Shown one piece after another: positions 6,890 to 14,440 of a DNA stretch of 20,530 bases (positions are counted from its first letter, which is position 1; each line of letters starts with the position of its first letter). Made by a program: the position numbers and the translations under genes. Under the pieces are notes generated by a model. The model saw nothing but the letters and a program-made list of their open reading frames with translations. It did no database searches and had not been told where the DNA came from. The stretch comes from Thermoanaerobaculales bacterium (lineage in GTDB: Bacteria; Acidobacteriota; Thermoanaerobaculia; Thermoanaerobaculales; Sulfomarinibacteraceae): positions 1 to 20,530 of the forward strand of contig JALOKS010000011.1 of NCBI GenBank assembly GCA_025456385.1, given 5' to 3'.

Positions 6890-7915
6890 ATGCACTTGAG
6901 CAAGACCCTCTCGGCCCTGATCGCGCTGGCGCTCGCGGTGCCCGCGGCGGATGCGCAGACGACCCGGATCAAGATCGCCACCATGGCGCCGGACGGCTCG
7001 TTCTGGATGAAGGAGCTGCAGGCGGCTGCGGACGAGATCGAGCGCCGCACCGACGGTCGGGTTGGCCTCCGCTTCTACCCCGGGGGCACCATGGGCTCGG
7101 ACACAGCGGTCCTGCGCAAGATCCGCATCGGCCAGCTCCACGGCGGGGTCTTCCTGTCGGGAGGCCTGGCCACGGTCCACCCCGACTTCGAGCTCTACAA
7201 CCTGCCGCTGCTCTTCCGTGACTTCGCCGAGGTCGACGCGGTGCGGCGGGTGATGGACGCCAGGCTGATCGCCGGGCTCGAGGAAGCAGGCTTGACGGCC
7301 TTCGGCATCAGCGAGACCGGCTTCACCTACCTGATGGCGGCGGCCCCGACCCGAAGCTTCGAGGAGCTCAAGGGCCGCAAGGCGTGGATACCCCAGGACG
7401 ACATGATCTCGCTCGCCATCGTCGAGGAGGCCGGCCTGTCGCCGGTGCCCCTTCCGATCTCCGACGTGCTGACGGGCCTCCAGACGGGCCTCATCGACAC
7501 TGTAGCCGCGCCCCCGGTCGGCGCGATCGCGCTGCAGTGGTTCACCAAGGCGCCCTTCATCACCGACCTGCCGATCACCTACGTCTGCGGCGCCGTCGCC
7601 ATCAGCAGCAAGGTCGTCGAGTCGCTGCAGGGCGCCGACCGCGAGGTCGTCCGCGAGGTCCTGACGAAGGCGATCGGAACTCTCGATCGCCGCAACCGGG
7701 CCGACAACGAGGCGGCGCGCGAGGCTCTCGTCAAGCAGGGCGTGAGCTTCGTCTCGCCGACCGACGAGGCCCGCGCGCAGTGGCGAGCGATCGCCGAGAG
7801 CGCGACCGCGAAGCTGATCGCCAAGCAGGGCTACGACCCGCGCATCATCGCCGAGCTGCAGCAGGTGCTGGCCGACTACCGGGCCGGGGCCGTTGCGCAG
7901 GCCAGCCGGGACTGA
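6890..7915 (+). CDS. dctP: TRAP transporter substrate-binding protein, DctP family (TatP-like)
   Basis: Periplasmic binding protein of a TRAP importer. The 341-residue product has a signal peptide (MHLSKTLSALIALALAVPAADA), then the DctP fold: IKIATMAPDGSFWMKELQAAADEIERRTDGRV, FYPGGTMGSDTAVLRKIRIGQLHG and FELYNLPLLFRDFAEVDAVRR. In ordinary DctP proteins the hinge block reads KGLKxRVP, where the Arg clamps a substrate carboxylate. Here it reads KGRKAWIP (residues 161-168), with Trp at the Arg position, and the usual VDGQENP-like block is IDTVAAPP. That suggests a non-carboxylate or hydrophobic ligand. It starts with ATG after GGGGAG, between TatT (3-nt gap) and DctQ (3-nt gap). Confidence 0.92.
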   Translation: MHLSKTLSALIALALAVPAADAQTTRIKIATMAPDGSFWMKELQAAADEIERRTDGRVGLRFYPGGTMGSDTAVLRKIRIGQLHGGVFLSGGLATVHPDFELYNLPLLFRDFAEVDAVRRVMDARLIAGLEEAGLTAFGISETGFTYLMAAAPTRSFEELKGRKAWIPQDDMISLAIVEEAGLSPVPLPISDVLTGLQTGLIDTVAAPPVGAIALQWFTKAPFITDLPITYVCGAVAISSKVVESLQGADREVVREVLTKAIGTLDRRNRADNEAAREALVKQGVSFVSPTDEARAQWRAIAESATAKLIAKQGYDPRIIAELQQVLADYRAGAVAQASRD

Positions 7916-7918
7916 GGC

Positions 7919-8431
7919 GTGGTCGAGCAGCCGAGCTCGCCTCTGGCCCGGGCCCTGCGCGTCCTCCAGGTGCTCGAGGACGGGCTGCTGGTCGTCCTGC
8001 TCGCCGCCATGGTCGCGGTGGCCGGGACCCAGATCGTGCTGCGGAACTTCTTCGACGGCGCGCTGCTGTGGGCCGATCCCCTGCTGCGGGTGGCAGTTCT
8101 GTGGGTCGGGATGATCGGAGCCATGGTCGCGACCAGAGGCGACCGGCAGATCACGATCGACGTGGTGTCGCGCTTCCTCCCCGAGCGCTGGCGATCCGGA
8201 GTCCGCGTGCTCACCGACTGGTTCACGGCGGTGATCGCGGCGGTCGTCGCCTGGAGCGCCTACCGGCTGGTTCTCGGGGACCGCGAGGCCGGCGGGGTCG
8301 CGATCGCCTTCCTGCCGGTGTGGGTGTGCGAGGCGATCGTGCCGGTGGCCTTCGCCGTCATCGCGCTGCGCTACCTGCTGTTCGGCCTCAGGCATGCCCG
8401 GACCGCCATCGCGGGTGAGGACCTCTCGTGA
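7919..8431 (+). CDS. dctQ: TRAP transporter small permease subunit, DctQ family
   Basis: Small four-helix membrane subunit of the TRAP transporter. The 170-residue product shows four hydrophobic segments: GLLVVLLAAMVAVAGTQIVL, LLRVAVLWVGMIGAMVAT, FTAVIAAVVAWSAYRLVLG and CEAIVPVAFAVIALRYLLF. The family-typical pattern of R-N-F-F-D after helix 1 and W-A-D-P-L-L-R-V before helix 2 is present. The GTG start at 7919 is 3 nt after the dctP stop. The stop overlaps the dctM start by 4 nt (GTGA), so the two are translationally coupled. Confidence 0.93.
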   Translation: MVEQPSSPLARALRVLQVLEDGLLVVLLAAMVAVAGTQIVLRNFFDGALLWADPLLRVAVLWVGMIGAMVATRGDRQITIDVVSRFLPERWRSGVRVLTDWFTAVIAAVVAWSAYRLVLGDREAGGVAIAFLPVWVCEAIVPVAFAVIALRYLLFGLRHARTAIAGEDLS

Positions 8432-9690
8432 TTCTGGTCGGGTTGGCTCTGCTCGCGCTGGCGCTGCTCGGTGCGCCGCTGTTCGCGATCATCGCCGCCA
8501 GCGCCCTCATCGGCTTCGCCCGCGCCGACATCGACCTCATGATCGTGCCGATGGAGATCTTCCGGGTCTCGGAGATCCCGGTCCTGATCGCGATCCCGCT
8601 CTTCACCTTCGCGGGCTACCTCCTCGGCGAGAGCCAGGCCCCGAAGCGCCTGGTCCGGGTGACCAACGTCCTGCTCGGCTGGATGCCGGGTGGACTGGCG
8701 GTCGTGGCGCTCTTCGTGTGCGCGGTCTTCACCGCCTTCACCGGCGCCTCCGGAGTGACCATCATCGCGCTCGGCGCCCTCCTCGTGCCGGCGATCGCGG
8801 AGGCCGGCTACCGCGAGAAGTTCAACCTCGGGCTGATCACGACCTCGGGCAGCCTCGGCCTGCTCTTCGCGCCGTCGTTGCCGCTGATCCTCTACGGCAT
8901 CATCGCCGAGGAGTCGGTCGACAAGCTCTTCCTCGCGGGCCTGCTGCCCGGCGGACTGATGATCGTGCTGCTGAGCCTGTGGTGCGTGCGCGAGGGGCGG
9001 TTCGTGCACCGCCGGGCGCCGAAGCCGCCGTTCCAGCTGCGCGAGGCCTGGCACGCCCTGCGCGAGTCCGCGTGGGAGCTGCCGCTGCCGGTCATCGTCC
9101 TCGGCGGCGTGTACAGCGGCTTCTTCGCGGTCTCCGAAGCGGCGGTGGTCACGGTCGTGTACGTCCTGGTCGTCGAGGTGCTGATCTACCGCGACATTCC
9201 GCTGCGGCGCCTACCGCAGATCATGCGCGACTCGATGATGCTGGTCGGGGGCATCCTGATCATCCTCGGCGCCTCCCTGGCCTCGACCAATCTGATGATC
9301 GACCAGCAGGTGCCGGCGCGGCTCTTCGAGCTCGTCACCACCTACATCTCGTCGAAGCTCAGCTTCCTGATCCTGCTCAACCTCTTCCTCCTCGCGCTCG
9401 GCATGATGCTCGACATCTTCTCGGCCCTGGTCATCGTCGTGCCGCTGATCCTGCCGATCGCCGCGGGCTACGGTATCGATCCCATCCACCTCGGCATGAT
9501 CTTCCTGGCCAACATGCAGATCGGCTACTGCACGCCGCCGGTCGGCATGAACCTGTTCATCGCCAGCTACCGCTTCGAGCGGCCGGTGATGTTCCTGTAC
9601 CGGGCCACCGTTCCCTTCCTGGTGATCCTGCTGATCTCGGTGCTCATCATCACCTACGTGCCGTGGCTCTCCCTGGCACTGGTGCGGTGA
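8428..9690 (+). CDS. dctM: TRAP transporter large permease subunit, DctM family
   Basis: Sodium-coupled transport subunit of the TRAP system, a 420-residue multi-pass membrane protein of normal length. Visible family landmarks are an N-terminal hydrophobic pair, FTAFTGASGVTIIALGALLVPA, EKFNLGLITTSGSLGLLFAPSLPLILYG, LGMMLDIFSALVIVVPLILPIA and FLANMQIGYCTPPVGMNLFIASY. The two G-S/T-G and P-P-V-G-MN loops are those that form the substrate and sodium sites in known TRAP structures. The GTG start overlaps the end of dctQ, and its stop overlaps the start of the mltA-like gene by 4 nt. Confidence 0.95.
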   Translation: MILVGLALLALALLGAPLFAIIAASALIGFARADIDLMIVPMEIFRVSEIPVLIAIPLFTFAGYLLGESQAPKRLVRVTNVLLGWMPGGLAVVALFVCAVFTAFTGASGVTIIALGALLVPAIAEAGYREKFNLGLITTSGSLGLLFAPSLPLILYGIIAEESVDKLFLAGLLPGGLMIVLLSLWCVREGRFVHRRAPKPPFQLREAWHALRESAWELPLPVIVLGGVYSGFFAVSEAAVVTVVYVLVVEVLIYRDIPLRRLPQIMRDSMMLVGGILIILGASLASTNLMIDQQVPARLFELVTTYISSKLSFLILLNLFLLALGMMLDIFSALVIVVPLILPIAAGYGIDPIHLGMIFLANMQIGYCTPPVGMNLFIASYRFERPVMFLYRATVPFLVILLISVLIITYVPWLSLALVR

Positions 9691-10895
9691 GCGCGGCCGC
9701 GGCGGCGGCGCTGCGGGTCGGCCTCGGAGTCGCGGCGCTCGCAGTGGCCTTCGGCCTCGGCGCCTGCGCATCGCGGCCACCCGCTGCCGCCGGGCGGGAG
9801 AGCTTCGAGGCGGTGCCCGTCGCGGCCTGGCCGGCCCTTTCGGACGACCTCGACCGCGCCTCTCTGGAGGCTGCCGTGGCGGGATCGCTCGCCTACCTGG
9901 ACGGCCTGGAGCCGGACCTGCGGTATCGCTTCGGCCGCGAGGAGCGGACGGCCGCCGAGCTGGCCCGCGGCCTGCGCCGCTTCGCCGAGATCGTCGGCAG
10001 CCTCCGCGATGGGGCGGAGCTCCGCGAGGCGCTCGCCGCCGAGTTCGTCCTCCTCGTCTCGGCGGGGCGGGACGGCCGCGGCGAGGTGCTGTTCACCGGC
10101 TACTACGAACCGGTGCACGAGGCGCGGCGGCAGCCCTCGCCGCCCTTCGTGCATCCCCTGTACGGCTGGCCTTACGACCTGGTGACGGTCGACGTCGCGG
10201 CCTTCGGCCTCGAGAGCGGCCCGCGGCCGCTCGTCGGCAGGATCGAGGGCCGCACGCTGGTGCCGTACCCGGAGCGGCGGACGATCGACTTCGGCGTCGG
10301 GCTGGCGGCAGGCGCGCCGGTGCTCGGCTACCTCGCCGACCCGGTCGACGTGTTCTTCCTCCACGTGCAGGGTTCCGGGACCCTGATCTTCGAGGACGGG
10401 AGTCGGCTGCGGGCGGGCTTCGCGACCACCAACGGCAGGGACTACCGCTCGATCGGGCGCCTGCTGCTCGACGAGGGCCTCGTCGAGCGGAGCGAGATGT
10501 CGATGCAGGCGATCCGCTCGTACCTCGCTGCGCACCCCGAGGAGGTGGAGCGCGTGCTCTCCTTCAACCCGTCTTACGTCTTCTTCCGCCCGCTGCCGGC
10601 CGAGGACGGGCCGCCGGGCTGCTTCGGCGTGCCGCTCACCCCGGGCCGCTCGATCGCCACCGACCGGCGCCTCGTGCCGGCGCCGGTGGCCGCCTGGGTG
10701 CAGGCCGGCATGCCGGCCGGCAGCTCGGGCCAGCGCCCGATCTCCCGCTTCGTCCTCAGCCAGGACACGGGCAGTGCCATCCGAGGTCCGGGGCGGGTCG
10801 ATGTCTTCATCGGAGCGGGGGAGGAGGCGGCAGCGATTGCCGGCCGGATGCAGAGCACCGGGCGGCTCTATCTCCTGTTGCCGCGCGCGATCTGA
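9687..10895 (+). CDS. mltA: Membrane-bound lytic murein transglycosylase A (MltA), lipoprotein
   Basis: Outer-membrane lipoprotein that cleaves peptidoglycan glycan strands to 1,6-anhydro products. The 402-residue product starts with a lipoprotein signal whose lipobox LGAC ends at about Cys27. The MltA core begins near TGYYEPVHEARRQPSPPFVHPLYG and includes DPVDVFFLHVQGSGTLIFEDGS. The C-terminal 3D domain carries SQDTGSAIRGPGRVDVFIG (about residues 358-376), whose aspartates form the catalytic cluster of the family. I place the start at GTG 9687, inside a 4-nt GTGA overlap with dctM; the frame stays open far upstream, but that stretch is only the shadow of dctM. It is the last gene of the TatT-TRAP operon and overlaps the convergent PilZ gene by 28 nt. 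Confidence 0.92.
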   Translation: MSAAAAAALRVGLGVAALAVAFGLGACASRPPAAAGRESFEAVPVAAWPALSDDLDRASLEAAVAGSLAYLDGLEPDLRYRFGREERTAAELARGLRRFAEIVGSLRDGAELREALAAEFVLLVSAGRDGRGEVLFTGYYEPVHEARRQPSPPFVHPLYGWPYDLVTVDVAAFGLESGPRPLVGRIEGRTLVPYPERRTIDFGVGLAAGAPVLGYLADPVDVFFLHVQGSGTLIFEDGSRLRAGFATTNGRDYRSIGRLLLDEGLVERSEMSMQAIRSYLAAHPEEVERVLSFNPSYVFFRPLPAEDGPPGCFGVPLTPGRSIATDRRLVPAPVAAWVQAGMPAGSSGQRPISRFVLSQDTGSAIRGPGRVDVFIGAGEEAAAIAGRMQSTGRLYLLLPRAI

Positions 10896-11578
10896 CGGTC
10901 GAGGTGGTCGAGCAGGCGCTCGCGGCCCGGCTCCCGGAGATCGAGGAACCTCGTTCCGATGCCCTCGAGGCCCTCGCGCGCCGGATCGGTGCGCCGCACC
11001 ACCTCGGCCGAGCCGTCGATCAGACCGCCACCAGGCAGGCGGAAGAGGAAATCGAAGCCGGTGCCCGGTTCGAGGGCCTCGACGCCCTGGAGGAGGGCGC
11101 CGGAGCGCGAGATGTTGACCGTCTGGTAGACGGCCCGGCTGCGGTTGCGCATCACCTCGACATCCGCGTGCAACACGACTCGCATGAAGATCCGCGGCGC
11201 GATGTCGAGCAGGTCGCTGATCGCCCGCCACAATCGCGCCTCGCTCCAGTCGGTGCAGACCGCGCGGTTGGCGCCGGTGCCGACCAGGGCCTGGGCCTCC
11301 TCGACCAGCTCGGGCTCCGCGAGCAGCAGCAGGCCGGCGTCATGGCAAGCCGAGCCCTCGTTGCGCACCGCGTCGAGGATGTCCGCGAGGACGAGCTCCC
11401 GCAGCGGGTACCCGATGACGACCAGCTCGAATGGCGTGCTGAGGACGAGGTCGTGCACGAAAGGCGAAGGATCGACGGTGTGGACGCTGAAGTTGGCACG
11501 TCGCAGCATCGGTGCCACGCGCTCGAGGCCCGCCTGACGGGCCCCGACCACCAGGACGTGCTGGCGGATGTCCTCCAC
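10868..11578 (-). CDS. PilZ domain protein with degenerate receiver-like N-terminus
   Basis: The 236-residue product has two parts. Residues 1-120 look like a response-regulator receiver fold (QHVLVVGARQAGLERVAPML, then FELVVIGYPLRELVLADILDAVRN), but Gly stands where the phosphorylated Asp is expected (LVVIGYPL), so it is probably a pseudo-receiver. Residues about 130-225 resemble PilZ, the c-di-GMP-binding fold: TVNISRSGALL matches the N-x-S-x-x-G motif and GIGTRFLDL the last strand. The upstream RxxxR motif is not clear (only FMRVVL), so c-di-GMP binding is uncertain. The start is GTG 11578, only 7 nt from a TAGAAT box, which hints at a leaderless or very short leader transcript. Its role may be regulatory; the partner is unknown. 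Confidence 0.78.
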   Translation of the reverse strand: MEDIRQHVLVVGARQAGLERVAPMLRRANFSVHTVDPSPFVHDLVLSTPFELVVIGYPLRELVLADILDAVRNEGSACHDAGLLLLAEPELVEEAQALVGTGANRAVCTDWSEARLWRAISDLLDIAPRIFMRVVLHADVEVMRNRSRAVYQTVNISRSGALLQGVEALEPGTGFDFLFRLPGGGLIDGSAEVVRRTDPAREGLEGIGTRFLDLREPGRERLLDHLDRQIARGNRR

Positions 11579-11676
11579 CGTTCCATTCTAACCCGAGAGG
11601 GGCCATTGGTTTGATGTGCTAGGATTCGGCGATTTCGATGTGGGCGGGCCGCCCGCAGGGAATGGAGCCGGCACCT
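11579..11676. promoter_or_regulatory. Divergent promoter region between PilZ and GT2 genes
   Basis: On the minus strand TAGAAT (11590-11585) sits 7 nt before the PilZ GTG. On the plus strand TAGGAT (11620-11625) is a possible -10 box for the glycosyltransferase, and GGAG (about 11664-11667) is a Shine-Dalgarno candidate before the ATG at 11677. No consensus -35 box was found for either. Confidence 0.4.
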
Positions 11677-12570
11677 ATGGAGCGCGCAGACGAGCAGGGT
11701 CGCAGCGGCGCCGGGGGGTCGTGGCCGAAGGTCAGCGGTGTCATCACCTCCTTCAACGAGGAGCACAACATCGCCGCCTGCATCGAATCCCTTGACTGGT
11801 GCGACGAGATCATCCTCGTCGACTCCTTCTCGACCGACCGCACCCCCGAGATCGCCCGGGGGTACGACAAGGTGCGGTTCTTCCAGCGGACCTACTACGG
11901 CGCCGGCGCCCAGAAGAACTGGGCGATGAAGCACGTCGCGCACGATTGGATCTTCCTGCTCGACTCGGACGAGCGCTGCACGCCGGCGCTGCGCGCCGAG
12001 GTCGAGGCCCTGCTCGCTGCGGGTCCGGTGCACGACGCCTACATGGTGAATCGCAACGTCTACATGCTCGGTCGCCGAATCCGCTACTCAGGGTGGCAGC
12101 ACGACCGGGTCGCGAGGCTGTTCAGGCGCGGCACCGCCTACTACGAGAACCGGCGGGTCCACTCGGTGCTGCACACCGCCGGTGAGACGCCCATCCTCAA
12201 GAGCCCGATCGAGCACTTCATGGTGGAGCGGAGCTTCGACGAGTACGCGTTCCGGCTCGCCAAGTACGGGTACTGGAACGCCGCCCAGTGCTGGCGCGAC
12301 GGCCAGCGGACGAGCGCCGCCGAGGTCCTGCTCCGACCGGCGTGGCGCTTCGCCCGGACCTACCTGATGCAGCTCGGCATCCTCGACGGCGCGCTCGGGC
12401 TGGTCTTCTGCCTGCTGCAGGCCTACTCGACCTACATGAAGTTCGCGATTCTCTGGGGGTGGCAGGTCAACGCAGCCCGCGGCATCCAGCCGGCGCTGCC
12501 GGAGTTCGACGAGGACGAGAGCACCTGGGCGGGGCTGAGAAAGCTCACCGAGGGCGAGAGCCGGGACTGA
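11677..12570 (+). CDS. Glycosyltransferase family 2, KdtX/WaaE-like
   Basis: Cytoplasmic-face GT-A transferase, most like the LPS core beta-1,4-glucosyltransferase group. The chain has the opening VSGVITSFNEEHNIAACIESL, then DEIILVDSFSTDRTPEIA (first nucleotide-binding Asp), GAGAQKNWAMKHVAHDWIFLLDSDER (the DxD-like metal site), and RLFRRGTAYYENRRVHSVL, typical of this subfamily. A C-terminal amphipathic or hydrophobic region (ILDGALGLVFCLLQAYSTYMKFAILWGW) probably sits on the membrane. ATG 11677 is preferred because of GGAG 9 nt upstream; ATG 11638 and 11662 are in frame and possible. It converges with the O-antigen ligase-like gene with a 26-nt overlap, and both genes belong to surface polysaccharide building. 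Confidence 0.88.
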   Translation: MERADEQGRSGAGGSWPKVSGVITSFNEEHNIAACIESLDWCDEIILVDSFSTDRTPEIARGYDKVRFFQRTYYGAGAQKNWAMKHVAHDWIFLLDSDERCTPALRAEVEALLAAGPVHDAYMVNRNVYMLGRRIRYSGWQHDRVARLFRRGTAYYENRRVHSVLHTAGETPILKSPIEHFMVERSFDEYAFRLAKYGYWNAAQCWRDGQRTSAAEVLLRPAWRFARTYLMQLGILDGALGLVFCLLQAYSTYMKFAILWGWQVNAARGIQPALPEFDEDESTWAGLRKLTEGESRD

Positions 12571-13840
12571 TCCCGGCGGCTGGCCCGCAGGGTCCGCTCC
12601 GAGACCCTTCGCTCTGCCCGGAAGCGGGTTCGGCGAGCTGGTGGGCGGCGAACAGCCCGCCCAGGAGGGCGAGGGTCACGAGCGGAATCTGCTTCTGCAG
12701 GAAGGGCTCGCTGACGAAGGCCACCAGGTAGGTCACCGCGGTTACGAGCGCGGCGGCGCTGATCGCCCTTGACCGGTAGGGACCTCGCGCGAGGAGCCAG
12801 AAGACGAGGCCGAGAGCGGCGAGGCCCGCGATCCCGAGCTCGGTCGCGAGCTGGGTGTACTGGTTGTGGAAGTGCCGATACCAGTAGATGGCCGGCTTGA
12901 GCTCGCCGAGCTCGGTGTCGAGGCGGTGGCGGAAGGCCGCCATGTTGGCGCCGACGCCGGTGCCGAGGATCGGGTCGGAGGCGACGATCTCCCCGGCCAC
13001 GCGGAGGGCGGCGACGCGGCCGCCGACGTTGCTCTCCCAGCTCTGCTCGACCACTGCCGCCCGCAGCTCCTCGAGACCGGCGGCGATGCGCTGCACGGCC
13101 GGCGGCGCTGCCGTGGCGAGGACGAGCACCGCCAGCAGCAGCACGGCGAAGGCGCCGGCGATCTGCGTCCGGGTCCGGCCGCGGGACCAGTGGGGCAGCA
13201 GGACGAAGAGGCCGACGACGAAGCCGACCTGACCGCCGCGGCCGATGTTGATGGCGAGGCCCGCCGCCAGGACCATGAAGGCGGCCGCCCAGGCGAGGCG
13301 GCCGCGCGGGCCGCCATCGCCGTACAGCACCCGCACCAGGGCCAGCAGGGAGGCCACCGCCAGCACCAGGCTGTAGTCGAGGTGCGCCATGGTGGGGGAG
13401 GGATTGCCGGGGAAGGCGCCGCCGAAACGCAGCAGGCCGGTGGCGACGGCTGCCGAGAGGCCGACCGAGGCGGCGGCGGAGACGATGAAGGTCCCCGCGA
13501 CGACGCCCACTCGGTCGTCGGGGACCACCGTGGCGATCATCGGGATCAGGAGGAGGTAGCGGTACTTGAGGGCGTAGTCGAAGCCCGCGCCGGGCTCGGC
13601 GGACCAGGCGAGGGAGAGCAGGTTGAGGGCGATGAAGGCGAGGACCGCCAGGCTCAGCCGGTGCTGCCGCAGGAGCTGCAGGCGGCCGCGGAGCCCGGGG
13701 GCGATGAACCAGAGCAGCAGGATCAGGTGCGCGGACAGGCTCACCCAGGGCCGGTACAGGGGCAGGGAGGCCGCCAGGACCACGGCCAGCCACTCCAAGC
13801 TCAGCTCGGCGGTGGAGCGATCGGGGGGCGCGGGGGTCAT
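12545..13840 (-). CDS. O-antigen ligase family protein (WaaL/Wzy-like)
   Basis: Polytopic inner-membrane enzyme of the Wzy_C/O-antigen ligase family, which joins or polymerises lipid-linked glycans on the periplasmic face. The 431 residues show about ten to twelve hydrophobic segments. The large periplasmic loop ends in the family signature YRHFHNQYTQLATELGIAGL; its His is the conserved residue of this family. Other typical features are SWESNVGGRVAALRVAGEIVASDPILGTGVGAN and the Arg-rich INIGRGGQVGFVVG. I place the start at ATG 13840: the frame stays open far upstream, but that part is only the antisense shadow of the thioredoxin gene. The C-terminal 30 residues are low-complexity. Ligase versus polymerase cannot be separated by sequence alone. 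Confidence 0.87.
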   Translation of the reverse strand: MTPAPPDRSTAELSLEWLAVVLAASLPLYRPWVSLSAHLILLLWFIAPGLRGRLQLLRQHRLSLAVLAFIALNLLSLAWSAEPGAGFDYALKYRYLLLIPMIATVVPDDRVGVVAGTFIVSAAASVGLSAAVATGLLRFGGAFPGNPSPTMAHLDYSLVLAVASLLALVRVLYGDGGPRGRLAWAAAFMVLAAGLAINIGRGGQVGFVVGLFVLLPHWSRGRTRTQIAGAFAVLLLAVLVLATAAPPAVQRIAAGLEELRAAVVEQSWESNVGGRVAALRVAGEIVASDPILGTGVGANMAAFRHRLDTELGELKPAIYWYRHFHNQYTQLATELGIAGLAALGLVFWLLARGPYRSRAISAAALVTAVTYLVAFVSEPFLQKQIPLVTLALLGGLFAAHQLAEPASGQSEGSRSGPCGPAAGISPGSRPR

Positions 13841-13858
13841 CGCATGGTCCGTCGGCGG

Positions 13859-13864
13859 ACTATA
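13859..13864 (-). promoter_or_regulatory. -10-like box upstream of the O-antigen ligase gene
   Basis: TATAGT on the minus strand lies 18 nt before the ATG. No clear -35 box is seen, and the Shine-Dalgarno sequence is weak. It overlaps the tail of the thioredoxin terminator candidate region. Confidence 0.3.
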
Positions 13865-13870
13865 GCAAAG

Positions 13871-13894
13871 GGCGGGCGGCACGGGCCTCCCGCC
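13871..13894 (-). terminator. GC-rich hairpin after thioredoxin, possible terminator
   Basis: On the minus strand a 10-bp stem with one A/G mismatch (GGCGGGAGGC paired with GCCGCCCGCC) closes a CCGT loop and is followed by CTTTGC. It lies 30 nt downstream of the thioredoxin stop. The T-run is short, so termination is only likely. Confidence 0.5.
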
Positions 13895-13923
13895 GTCGCT
13901 GCCAGGATCGCGGTTGTGAGCGG

Positions 13924-14301
13924 TCAGGCCTGGGCGGCCTCGCCCTCCTGCTTCGCCACCTCGGCCCGCACCTGATCCATGTCGAGGGCGCGGACCTTGT
14001 CCATCAGCTCGTCGAGGGCCTCCGCAGGCAGCATTCCCGGTTGTCCGAAGATGCCGATGCCCTCGCGGAAGACCACCAGGGTCGGGATCGAGCGGATCTG
14101 GAACATCGCCGCGAGCTCGGTCTGCTCCTCGGTGTTGCAGGACGCGAAGACGGCGTCGCCGTGGCGCTCTGCGGCCGCCTCGAAGATCGGTTTGAAGCTC
14201 CGACAGGGGCCGCACCACGGGGCCCAGAAGTCGATGACGACGATGTCGTTCGAGTTGATCGTGCTCTCGATGTTGTCCTGCGTCAGCTGCGTGACTGCCA
14301 T
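13924..14301 (-). CDS. Thioredoxin
   Basis: Small cytoplasmic disulfide reductase. The 125-residue product has the active site WCGPC (residues 29-33) within VVIDFWAPWCGPCRSFKPIFE and the cis-proline strand IRSIPTLVVFREG. It is slightly longer than classic 108-residue thioredoxin because of a C-terminal tail of about 20 residues (VRAEVAKQEGEAAQA) rich in Ala, Glu and Gln. The ATG at 14301 has AAGGAG upstream. It has a strong promoter of its own and is probably monocistronic. Confidence 0.93.
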   Translation of the reverse strand: MAVTQLTQDNIESTINSNDIVVIDFWAPWCGPCRSFKPIFEAAAERHGDAVFASCNTEEQTELAAMFQIRSIPTLVVFREGIGIFGQPGMLPAEALDELMDKVRALDMDQVRAEVAKQEGEAAQA

Positions 14302-14380
14302 CGTGCTGCTCCTTGCCAGCCCGTTCCGGGCGCGGGGTCGTGGTTCGAGATCGGAGTTCCCGTGTCACTCCACATAACCA

Positions 14381-14417
14381 TTCAAGAATATTCTAATGAA
14401 AGAAAATCCCCTGTCAA
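14381..14417 (-). promoter_or_regulatory. Strong promoter of thioredoxin with a palindrome over the -10 box
   Basis: On the minus strand a perfect TTGACA -35 box (14417-14412), a 16-nt spacer and a TAGAAT -10 box (14395-14390) drive the thioredoxin gene. The -10 box lies in the perfect palindrome AGAATATTCT, itself flanked by TTCA and TGAA (14381-14400). The local stretch is strikingly AT-rich against the rest of the window. The palindrome could be an operator. Confidence 0.75.
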
Positions 14418-14440
14418 GCCCTCCCGGTGGTCGGCGGGTC

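Noticed and set aside
5843..8395. An 850-residue minus-strand open frame opposite the TatT-DctP-DctQ genes
   Set aside because: Its product is extremely rich in Arg, His, Asp and Gly with no domain pattern, the usual mirror of GC-rich coding sequence; the plus strand holds clear genes with family motifs.
8394..9686. In-frame upstream extension of the MltA gene through the dctM region
   Set aside because: The extension is Arg/Pro/Gly-rich shadow sequence of dctM; the lipoprotein signal right after GTG 9687 marks the true start.
13841..14368. In-frame upstream extension of the O-antigen ligase gene across thioredoxin
   Set aside because: It is the antisense-frame shadow of the thioredoxin gene on the same strand; membrane protein sequence begins at ATG 13840.
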